DNA of 6,355 bases from Bdellovibrionales bacterium. Its GTDB lineage: Bacteria > Bdellovibrionota > JAFGOL01. The stretch is from NCBI GenBank assembly GCA_022710165.1, contig JAKLHL010000085.1:1-6355 (forward strand). Direction: 5' to 3'. The notes under the pieces are model-generated. The model searched no databases. It saw nothing but the letters and a program-made list of their open reading frames with translations, and was not told the DNA's origin. Position numbers and translations under genes: made by a program. Each line of letters opens with the position of its first letter. The stretch's first letter is position 1. Of this stretch, positions 1-5,952 are shown in pieces.

Positions 1-584
1 TGCCTAACAGTAAATATATAGAACATGAAAAGACCGAGAAGATAGCCTCTAAAAAGGTGATAGATAAATTTAAACAAGAGATGCTAAAGAGCAATATGGC
101 ACCTCTGGGCACCAGCGAGCTTATACCCGTGCTTGATAATCTTAAGGGCGAATACAATATCCCCAGAATAATCAGGACCGCCAATATCTTTGGTTCGAGG
201 GAGGTCTTTATAGTTGGGACCGAATTTTTTAATCCATATCCTGCCGTTGGCGCTGTAAGGCACACAAGGATAAGGATGTTCTCGCATATAGACCAAGCTT
301 TGGAGGAGCTCAGAAAGCTTGATTATGAGATATTCGCTATGCTGCCACCGTCATATGGAGGACAGTCCCTTTATGATATTAAGCTGGGACCAAGGACTGC
401 GTTTATTGCCGGTCACGAAATGAACGGCCTTTCTTTTGACCCCAAAGACTATAAAGATGTTAAGCCCTTACACATCCCTCAAATAGGACCGGTTGAAAGC
501 CTCAATGTATCTGTGGCCATGTCTATAGCCCTTGCTGAGTGGGCCCGCCAAAATGTGTTTAAAATAGGCGAAACTCTGGTATAA
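1..584 (+). CDS. TrmH/SpoU-family RNA 2'-O-methyltransferase, start codon cut by window edge
   Basis: This is a SPOUT-superfamily enzyme that would transfer a methyl group from S-adenosylmethionine to a ribose 2'-OH of tRNA or rRNA in the cytoplasm. Counting from the internal GTG at 57, the three SpoU motifs are visible: motif 1 around residues 28-43 (N28, then IIRTAN with the likely catalytic R40), motif 2 FIAGHEMNGLS at 116-126, and motif 3 at 140-164 (IPQIGPVESLNVSVA), which form the trefoil-knot cofactor site. The frame is open without a stop from the GTG back to base 3 (PNSKYIEHEKTEKIASKK), and bases 1-2 are TG, so base 0 probably completes an ATG, GTG or TTG start. The full protein would then be about 194 residues. 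It has no room for an N-terminal L30e-like substrate domain, so it is a minimal SpoU enzyme. Motif 2 has GHE where GNE is usual. The target nucleotide cannot be told from sequence, so no symbol is given. Confidence 0.88.
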   Translation, partial: PNSKYIEHEKTEKIASKKVIDKFKQEMLKSNMAPLGTSELIPVLDNLKGEYNIPRIIRTANIFGSREVFIVGTEFFNPYPAVGAVRHTRIRMFSHIDQALEELRKLDYEIFAMLPPSYGGQSLYDIKLGPRTAFIAGHEMNGLSFDPKDYKDVKPLHIPQIGPVESLNVSVAMSIALAEWARQNVFKIGETLV

Positions 585-585
585 T
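558..585 (+). promoter_or_regulatory. Predicted sigma70-type promoter with extended -10, for dksA-lolA-like-priA
   Basis: A perfect -10 hexamer TATAAT lies at 580-585, preceded by TGG at 577-579, which makes an extended -10 (TGnTATAAT). A weaker -35 candidate, TTTAAA at 558-563, matches four of six consensus positions with a 16-base spacer. The stop codon of the methyltransferase gene (TAA, 582-584) is inside the -10 element. Transcription would begin near 592, giving a leader of about 30 bases before the dksA start. This is a sequence-pattern prediction only. Hexamers like this occur by chance in AT-rich DNA, but the position directly upstream of dksA favours a real promoter. Readthrough from the upstream gene is also possible. 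Confidence 0.5.
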
Positions 586-611
586 GATCATTTATATATA
601 ACTCTATTAAT

Positions 612-615
612 GGAG
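612..615 (+). promoter_or_regulatory. Ribosome binding site deciding the dksA start
   Basis: GGAG lies six bases upstream of the ATG at 622, an ideal Shine-Dalgarno distance. The upstream in-frame ATG at 610 overlaps this GGAG and has no purine-rich site of its own (the preceding bases are ATAACTCTATTA). The start at 622 is therefore preferred. Confidence 0.6.
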
Positions 616-621
616 AACATT

Positions 622-1038
622 ATGGCGAAACCAAAGGAAAAGGACAAAAGAGAGAAATTGGACCTTAAGAAAATAAAGAAAATACTTGTTAACATTAAAA
701 AAGAGCTTGATGAAGAGGCTGTTTCTGAAGAAAAGCTTGTAGCTGAGCATGAGGATAACACCTTTGCTGACGCTAACGATCTTGCAACTCATGATACCGA
801 TATCACCAATGAAATGAACGTTAAAAAAATAAAAGACGCTCAGTATGAAGACGTTCTTGAAGCCCTCGAAAGAATAGAAACAGAGGACTTTGGTGTTTGC
901 GAAGAATGCGGAGCTGACATCGGTAGTAAAAGGCTAGAAGTTTATCCTACGACCAAGCTTTGTATAAACTGCCAAGAAGAACTTGAAAAAGTGCAGAAAG
1001 CAAAAAGCCTTATAGCTAATGCCACAAAAGTAGAATAA
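622..1038 (+). CDS. dksA: DksA/TraR-family zinc-finger transcription regulator
   Basis: A DksA-type protein binds in the secondary channel of RNA polymerase and adjusts initiation, with ppGpp in the best-studied cases. The 138-residue product (from ATG 622) has a very basic N terminus, a charged helical coiled-coil region (about 12-90) and a C-terminal C4 zinc finger: C93-x2-C96-x17-C114-x2-C117. The coiled-coil tip carries D50-x2-D53-x-A55, matching the DxxDxA motif that is functionally essential in E. coli DksA, which makes a working DksA more likely than a minimal TraR-like protein. Length is close to the usual ~140-150. A start at 610 would add MENI but has poor ribosome-binding context. 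Its TAA stop shares one base with the ATG of the next gene (TAATG), so the two are probably translationally coupled. A distant DksA-like paralogue with a different role remains possible. Confidence 0.85.
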   Translation: MAKPKEKDKREKLDLKKIKKILVNIKKELDEEAVSEEKLVAEHEDNTFADANDLATHDTDITNEMNVKKIKDAQYEDVLEALERIETEDFGVCEECGADIGSKRLEVYPTTKLCINCQEELEKVQKAKSLIANATKVE

Positions 1039-1922
1039 TGATCCTGTCCATATTTTTAACGATATTAACCTCTATAAACGCAGGCATCCTGCCCCCTGGC
1101 TTTGTCGTAAGGCAATTCGGGCACACCAGGGATAAGGTGGATTCTATAAAAGTTGAGGAAAGGGTCGTTTTTGGCGAGGACGCATTCTCTCTTAACGAGA
1201 CCATATACTTTTTAAGACCCAATTATTTTAAAATAACAGCCGAGAGGTCTGGCGAGCTTGTTACACTCACGAGGAAAGGTTCAGAATGTGAATTCTCTAC
1301 TGCTGGAAAAAGGATATCAGGGATAAACTGCTCCGGCCTTAAAAGTAATTTCTACTACAACATACTTTTCCCTTACGGCAGCGAGATAGATTATTTTAAA
1401 TCACTGAACATAGATACTAAAGAAGGACTTGTTTCAATAAGAAAGACCCAAGATGGTGAATATACGGTGCCAGAAGGGACGCTTATAGTAAGGAATGATA
1501 GATCACCGATGTTCGTTGTGGGAATAGACAGGACTATGTATAGTGCGGCAGTCGAGGAGCTTAGGTCTGAAAAGGACATGACCTCGTCTATCCTGGATAA
1601 TATAAAAAGAAAGAAACCTCAAATATGGTTAGATAAATCTGATTTTTCACCTCTTAGGATATATGGGAGCAAGAACAGTGGTGATACGGTGGAGATAATA
1701 TTATCTTCATATATAAAAGACGCTGCAGAAGTGCCATTCCCTAGCAAGATAACCTTGTTGGTCAACGATCTAGAGAAAGCTTCTTATTCGGTCAGGTCCT
1801 TTGAGACCGGCGTTAAGCTTAACGAGTCTTTTTTTGGACTTCAAGCACAGCAAGGCACTGATATTTCAAGTCTTAGTGAGAATAAAAAGAAACTCATTGA
1901 ATACTTGAAGGATTATAGATAA
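1038..1922 (+). CDS. Exported LolA-like (outer-membrane lipoprotein-sorting-like) protein
   Basis: The 294-residue product begins with a short signal peptide (MILSIFLTILTSINA, probable cleavage before G16) with no lipobox cysteine, so it should be a soluble periplasmic protein. The rest is predicted beta-rich, with the pattern typical of LolA/LolB-like half-barrel folds: a strand ending in YFLRPNYFKI (57-66) followed by ERSGELVTLTRKGSECEF, and later PQIWLDKSDFSPLRI (194-208), VPFPSKITLLVND and a terminal GVKLNESFF (258-266). C84 and C98 could form a disulfide. The family assignment rests on this pattern, not on an alignment. LolA carries lipoproteins from the inner to the outer membrane; whether this protein does so is inference. 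The ATG overlaps the dksA stop and lacks a clear Shine-Dalgarno site, so translation probably depends on coupling. priA follows after 11 bases. Confidence 0.65.
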   Translation: MILSIFLTILTSINAGILPPGFVVRQFGHTRDKVDSIKVEERVVFGEDAFSLNETIYFLRPNYFKITAERSGELVTLTRKGSECEFSTAGKRISGINCSGLKSNFYYNILFPYGSEIDYFKSLNIDTKEGLVSIRKTQDGEYTVPEGTLIVRNDRSPMFVVGIDRTMYSAAVEELRSEKDMTSSILDNIKRKKPQIWLDKSDFSPLRIYGSKNSGDTVEIILSSYIKDAAEVPFPSKITLLVNDLEKASYSVRSFETGVKLNESFFGLQAQQGTDISSLSENKKKLIEYLKDYR

Positions 1923-1933
1923 TAATCTGCAAT

Positions 1934-3910
1934 ATGCATTATATAGACATAGCACCCTCAAGGCCTTTAACGGGTCTCCTGACCTATGCCCATGATGAAA
2001 GACTTGAGGTCGGGACAAGGGTTGAGGTCCCCATAGGGAAAAGCACTTGTTTTGGTTTTGTCATAAACCCTGATGCAAAGAAACATGATGGTGTTGAGCC
2101 AAAGAACATAATAAGGGTTTGTGATAAAAAACCTTATTTCTCTCCAAAGAACCTTGAATTATATAAATGGGTCTCAGACTATTACCATTATCCACTGGGC
2201 GAAACCCTCTCATTGATAACACCATCTTTTATAACAAAGAAAGAGCTTAAGATATCAGAGGGAGCCACAAGTATAGCCAGAAGGGATCCTTTGGTAGATC
2301 TTACCGACGAGCAATTAGAAGCACTAAGGGCAATGAGGGATGACGTTGAACAAAGTAAATATGGAAGCAAGAACCTTCTTCATGGTGTTACTGGTAGCGG
2401 TAAGACAGAGGTCTATATAGAATTGGCAAAAGACGCAGTCGCTGAAGGTAAAGGCGTTCTAATAATAGTTCCAGAGATAGCTCTTACACCACAACTAATA
2501 AACAGGATAGCTGTGCATTTTAATGGAGAGATATCGGTGCTTCATAGCGGGCTTACTCCAAAGAAGCGATACGAGAACTGGATGAAATTAGCAACAGGCA
2601 AAAGTCTTGTATGCATCGGTGCAAGGTCTGCGATATTTGCTCCGATGCCGAGCATTGGCCTTGTGGTCGTGGACGAAGAACAGGATTCTTCTTATAAACA
2701 AGACGATCGATTAAGGTACAACGCAAGGGACCTTTCTTTTGTGATAGCGAAGATATTTGGATCTAAGGTGGTACTGTCGTCGGCTACACCCAGTATGGAG
2801 TCGATCTATAATTCAAAGCAAGGCAAGCTTAAGTACATATACATAAAGAACAGGGTGAGGGGGCTTTGTCTTCCATCTACGGTACTGGTCGATATGAAGA
2901 AGGCGAGAATGGGTTCATACAACATGTCCCAAGAGCTTATTAACCAAATAAAAGAGACCATGGATAAGGGGGCTCAGACCATACTTTATATAAATCGAAG
3001 AGGTTATTCTCACACCATTATGTGCAGGGCCTGCGGCAAATCAATATATTGCAGCAAGTGTTCTATAACCATGACAGAGCACAAAAAACAAAATCTGCTG
3101 CTTTGTCATTATTGCGGTGCAGAAAGATCTTTGCCTAATTACTGCACTTATTGCGGCAGCCACGACGTTCAATCGATAGGCAGCGGTACTGAGAGGATCT
3201 ATGAGGAGATAAAGACCTTGTTCCCGCATGCAAGGGTTGTAATAATGGACAGCGATAGAATAGACAGTAAGAAAAAATTAGAAGAGATCCTGGATAAAAT
3301 ATCTAAAAAACACGTGGATATAATAATAGGCACTCAGATACTTGGTAAGGGTCACGACTTCCCAGATGTTAATCTGGTCGGGGTAATAAACACCGATACA
3401 ATGTTGCAGCTTCCTGATTTCCGGTCATCAGAAAGGGTCTTTCATCAGATCATGCAGGTTAGCGGCAGGTCTGGAAGGATGTGTCAGGGGAAGGTAGTGG
3501 TTCAAAGCTACCTACCAGAACATTTTGCTGTTTCCAGGGCTGTTCACAATGACTTCGAAGGATTTTACAGCGAAGAGATAAATAACAGAAAAGAGGCGTT
3601 TTACCCGCCGTTTGCCGTGCTGGTAGATATTAAACTTAGCTCTATCTCTAAAAAAGATGCGAGTTCAGAATCAGAGTCCATATCCAAGGATATCCTTAAT
3701 ATAATAAATAAACACAAGATCACAGCAAGCATACTTGGCCCATCCCCATCACCGATAGCCATCATAAATAACAAGCATAGGTATCATGTCCTTATTAAAG
3801 GGAAGAGCCGAAGTGAGCTAAATAAACTAATTAAGATATTCAATAGTGACTATAAAAGGAAGAGTAAGATAAAGATAAATATAGACGTAGATCCCGGGAC
3901 CTTGTTCTAG
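1934..3910 (+). CDS. priA: Primosomal protein N' (replication restart helicase PriA)
   Basis: PriA is the 3'-to-5' superfamily 2 helicase that recognises stalled forks and reloads the replicative helicase. The 658-residue product is complete: an N-terminal 3'-DNA-binding domain (about 1-105, with RVEVPIGKSTCFGFVI), Walker A GVTGSGKT at 151-158, ARSAIFAP at 230-237, the DEEQ Walker B box at 247-250, SATPS at 283-287, GTQILGKGHDFP at 466-477 and motif VI QVSGRSGR at 498-505. Eight cysteines (364, 367, 373, 376, 391, 394, 404, 407) make the two zinc sites inserted in the second helicase lobe. It is somewhat shorter than E. coli PriA (about 730), within the family range. Motif VI has GRSGR where GRAGR is commoner. 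The start at 1934 fits the conserved N terminus, although no strong ribosome binding site is visible. The TAG stop lies in a CTAG shared with the convergent gene. Confidence 0.97.
   Translation: MHYIDIAPSRPLTGLLTYAHDERLEVGTRVEVPIGKSTCFGFVINPDAKKHDGVEPKNIIRVCDKKPYFSPKNLELYKWVSDYYHYPLGETLSLITPSFITKKELKISEGATSIARRDPLVDLTDEQLEALRAMRDDVEQSKYGSKNLLHGVTGSGKTEVYIELAKDAVAEGKGVLIIVPEIALTPQLINRIAVHFNGEISVLHSGLTPKKRYENWMKLATGKSLVCIGARSAIFAPMPSIGLVVVDEEQDSSYKQDDRLRYNARDLSFVIAKIFGSKVVLSSATPSMESIYNSKQGKLKYIYIKNRVRGLCLPSTVLVDMKKARMGSYNMSQELINQIKETMDKGAQTILYINRRGYSHTIMCRACGKSIYCSKCSITMTEHKKQNLLLCHYCGAERSLPNYCTYCGSHDVQSIGSGTERIYEEIKTLFPHARVVIMDSDRIDSKKKLEEILDKISKKHVDIIIGTQILGKGHDFPDVNLVGVINTDTMLQLPDFRSSERVFHQIMQVSGRSGRMCQGKVVVQSYLPEHFAVSRAVHNDFEGFYSEEINNRKEAFYPPFAVLVDIKLSSISKKDASSESESISKDILNIINKHKITASILGPSPSPIAIINNKHRYHVLIKGKSRSELNKLIKIFNSDYKRKSKIKINIDVDPGTLF
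3907..3910. other. Convergent stop codons sharing CTAG
   Basis: The palindrome CTAG holds the priA stop (TAG, 3908-3910, plus strand) and the stop of the opposing binding-protein gene (TAG, read 3909 to 3907, minus strand). The two coding regions overlap by four bases and there is no intergenic spacer. No convincing hairpin-plus-U-tract terminator is visible on either strand around the junction. Confidence 0.9.
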
Positions 3911-4674
3911 TCCTTAAAATTCGGTTTCAATTCCCTTATGCCTTCAAGTATCCTTGTGGATGGCTTTGATATTCGTTCTGGAGAGATGACTATCACTCTT
4001 TTGAACCTTTCAGTTATTTTATTGTAGTCCTTGAAGATCTTTGGGTTGTCGACGGATATTATCACCAGTTCCGGGTCTTTTGCCATGGTGTTCTCAATGT
4101 TCGATCTGGTATATTCACCATCAAAGACATTTTTGCCGCCCGCACATTCTATGGCGCTTGATACGAAAGTTCTTTTGCCGGCGTAAAACATGGGGTCCAG
4201 ACCAACGAATACGGCGAAACTTTTGGTCAAAAGCGGTTTTTTGTTACAGATAGAATTGAATTCTTTTACTATCTTTTTACTGTTTACATTAAAGATATTA
4301 GACAGTTCAATAATGAAATCCTTTACAGCGTCTAGGTTTTTCGGCCTGTCCGATATTATGCGGTAACCCATTTTTTTAAGTTTTATGTAGGTATCTGGCG
4401 GAGTGCCTGCATAAGTGGCAATTATGAGATCGGGCTTACACGCGATTATCTTTTCAATGTTGGGTCTGTGATAATATCCAACACTTGTTATTTTAGACCC
4501 AGAGAATTCTTCGCCGAAAGGTTCTGCGGCACAGGCGACCTTTTTTATTATGCCTAGGTCTTTCATCGTTCCCAGGACAGAAGGGCTTAAAACGGCGACT
4601 CTTTTAGGTGCTGCTTCTTTGGCATTTATTATTGAGGATAATAAAAATAGCAGAACTAAAGCGGGCCTAAGCAT
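3907..4674 (-). CDS. BtuF-like ABC transporter substrate-binding protein (cobalamin/Fe-siderophore/heme type)
   Basis: The product resembles the helical-backbone metal-receptor family (BtuF/FhuD type), periplasmic proteins that deliver corrinoids, iron chelates or heme to a BtuCD-like importer. From ATG 4674 it is 255 residues: signal peptide MLRPALVLLFLLSSIINA (1-18), then KRVAVLSPSVLGTMKDLG (24-41) matching the family's opening strand and helix, VGYYHRPNIEKIIACKPDLIIAT (65-87), which is the most typical stretch, and a second lobe with CAGGKNVF (167-174) and DPELVIIS (190-197). There is no lipobox cysteine after the signal peptide, so it should be soluble. The longer reading from 4722 would put 16 extra residues before the signal peptide and is rejected. 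The start overlaps the lgt stop by eight bases, with AGGCGG (4687-4682) seven bases upstream. No permease or ATPase gene is seen here, so the ligand is unknown. Confidence 0.8.
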   Translation of the reverse strand: MLRPALVLLFLLSSIINAKEAAPKRVAVLSPSVLGTMKDLGIIKKVACAAEPFGEEFSGSKITSVGYYHRPNIEKIIACKPDLIIATYAGTPPDTYIKLKKMGYRIISDRPKNLDAVKDFIIELSNIFNVNSKKIVKEFNSICNKKPLLTKSFAVFVGLDPMFYAGKRTFVSSAIECAGGKNVFDGEYTRSNIENTMAKDPELVIISVDNPKIFKDYNKITERFKRVIVISPERISKPSTRILEGIRELKPNFKD

Positions 4675-5410
4675 TCTTTTGCCGCCTGCTATTAGCCACG
4701 ATCCTTTGGGTGGACCATACAAGAATTATAATGGAGATGATCTGAAAACTAGAAAGTCCAAGAAAGCCACCCCTTTCGTCTGCACGGAATATCTCTATAA
4801 TGAACCTGCCAGAAGAATAGAGGATGAAGTATAGGTAGGTTATATAACCATCATATTTTTTTCTTTTAAATGACCACGCCAATATAAAGAACATTATTAG
4901 TCCGTGCAGGGAGAGGTATATTTGGGTCGGATGCACCAACTGTCCGTTAGGTCCATTTATCGCCCAGGTGGCAGAGGTGACTTTCCCATAACAGCAACCC
5001 TCAAGGAGACAGCCTATTCTTCCTATAGCCGTACCTATTGATATGGCTGGAGCTAGAGCGTCGGTCACCACAGTTAGTTTAATGTTCTTTCGCCTTACAT
5101 AAAGATATATGAAGAATACTGGTACTATTATGGCCCCGTATATTGCATAGCCGCCCTTCCAAAAGTATAGGACCTGTTCGGGATTCTCTAAATAGTATCC
5201 TGGCATTGAGAACAAGACGTGAAATATCCTGCCACCGAGATAGCCTGATATTATAGATATTATGGAAATGTCGATGATGTTAGCGGGGTGTATTTTAGAT
5301 ATTCTTGAATATCTGTAAAAAAAATATAAGCCAGTGAATATGCCAAGGGTTATAAAAGCGTAGTATGAGTATATCTGTGATCCAAAAATATTAAAAAGGA
5401 CTGGTCTCAT
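4667..5410 (-). CDS. lgt: Prolipoprotein diacylglyceryl transferase
   Basis: Lgt transfers diacylglycerol from phosphatidylglycerol to the lipobox cysteine of prolipoproteins in the inner membrane, the first step of lipoprotein maturation. The 247-residue product has about seven hydrophobic segments and the family landmarks: GGRIFH at 59-64, GGYAIYG at 86-92, the signature GRIGCLLEGCCYG at 130-142 (R131 corresponds to the essential arginine of E. coli Lgt), HPTQIY at 160-165 and SGRFIIEIFRADE at 200-212. Two departures from the E. coli form are seen: CLLEGCCYG in place of NFxNxExxG, and Tyr91 where E. coli has the His of GGMSFHG. Both are, as far as I recall, features of the GCCYG-type Lgt branch. 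Its ATG overlaps the lspA stop in ATGA, without a clear Shine-Dalgarno site, and its stop overlaps the start of the BtuF-like gene. Confidence 0.95.
   Translation of the reverse strand: MRPVLFNIFGSQIYSYYAFITLGIFTGLYFFYRYSRISKIHPANIIDISIISIISGYLGGRIFHVLFSMPGYYLENPEQVLYFWKGGYAIYGAIIVPVFFIYLYVRRKNIKLTVVTDALAPAISIGTAIGRIGCLLEGCCYGKVTSATWAINGPNGQLVHPTQIYLSLHGLIMFFILAWSFKRKKYDGYITYLYFILYSSGRFIIEIFRADERGGFLGLSSFQIISIIILVWSTQRIVANSRRQKNA
4682..4687 (-). promoter_or_regulatory. Ribosome binding site deciding the start of the BtuF-like gene
   Basis: Read on the minus strand, AGGCGG (one mismatch from AGGAGG) lies seven bases before the ATG at 4674-4672, inside the 3' end of lgt. It supports the shorter start that puts the signal peptide at the N terminus. 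Confidence 0.5.
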
Positions 5411-5952
5411 TTTTTCTTTCTTTTAGACCTGACCGCTGCTTTTGCCTGTTTCTTTTTTGCTGACTCTATCTTGAACATATCAATGAATATGATCACAACG
5501 CCGACGGTTATGGCAATATCAGCCACGTTAAAGGTAGGCCAGTGGTATGTTGCTGTTATCTTTATGTCTATGAAATCAGTCACGAAGCCGTAGACAATGC
5601 TGCTTATAAGGTTACCAAGGGCTCCTCCTAATATCAGGGAGAAGGCTATGATGTTCCGTGTTGAATTCTTGCTCCGCACCATTATCGTAACGACCAGCGC
5701 CATTACCAAGAGCCTTACTATTATGAAGAAAGGTTTTCTGAACCAGTCTGGTGCGTTGTGTAGAAAAGAAAAGGCAGCACCGTAGTTCTTTGAGTGTGTG
5801 ATGCTTAAGAAACCATTTATCACATCTACTTTGGAATAAAGTTCCATACTGTTAAGGATGAGCTGTTTGGTGTAAAGGTCCAACACCACCGATACAAGTA
5901 TTGTGAGTATGCTGATTAAAACTAGCTTATTGCGCTTGAGCATCTCTTGCAT
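5407..5952 (-). CDS. lspA: Lipoprotein signal peptidase (signal peptidase II), with altered GNxxDR motif
   Basis: LspA is the inner-membrane aspartyl protease that removes the signal peptide of diacylglyceryl-prolipoproteins, acting right after Lgt. The 181-residue product has four hydrophobic segments (about 9-32, 74-92, 100-122, 143-161) and a lysine/arginine-rich cytoplasmic tail ending KRKKK. Conserved features seen are D25 and K29 (VVLDLYTK), N56 with GAAFSFL, the catalytic pair D126 (VTDFID) and D145 (FNVAD), and GGALGN at 109-114. The usual GNxIDR is GNLISS here: Ser117 and Ser118 replace the conserved Asp and Arg, although spacing to D126 is normal. The start at 5952 overlaps the ileS end by 31 bases; a second ATG at 5943 would shorten it by three residues and cannot be excluded. 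The gene is probably cotranscribed with ileS and lgt. Confidence 0.94.
   Translation of the reverse strand: MQEMLKRNKLVLISILTILVSVVLDLYTKQLILNSMELYSKVDVINGFLSITHSKNYGAAFSFLHNAPDWFRKPFFIIVRLLVMALVVTIMVRSKNSTRNIIAFSLILGGALGNLISSIVYGFVTDFIDIKITATYHWPTFNVADIAITVGVVIIFIDMFKIESAKKKQAKAAVRSKRKKK

Noticed and set aside
610..621. ATG at 610 as the dksA start.
   Set aside because: It overlaps the GGAG that best serves the ATG at 622, and lacks a ribosome binding site of its own.
3894..3913. CCCGGG palindrome and GGAC/GTCC pairing at the end of priA as a terminator.
   Set aside because: The stem is only four to five pairs with a nine-base loop and is not followed by a proper U tract.
4220..4242. Plus-strand hairpin CTTTTGGTCAAAAG followed by CGGTTTTTT, a possible terminator for priA readthrough.
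   Set aside because: The stem is almost all A-T with a tiny loop, it is about 310 bases past the priA stop, and it lies inside the coding sequence of the opposing gene, where the bases are explained by codons.
4675..4722. Longer start (4722) for the BtuF-like gene.
   Set aside because: It would place 16 residues before a clear signal peptide and overlap lgt by 56 bases; the ATG at 4674 has a Shine-Dalgarno-like AGGCGG at good spacing.
4550..4834. Plus-strand open frame of 94 codons (and similar short frames at 84-296, 1391-1579, 3041-3229, 5597-5785, 5947-6153) antisense to real genes.
   Set aside because: The proteins have no recognisable family features and the sequence is fully explained by the well-supported genes on the other strand.
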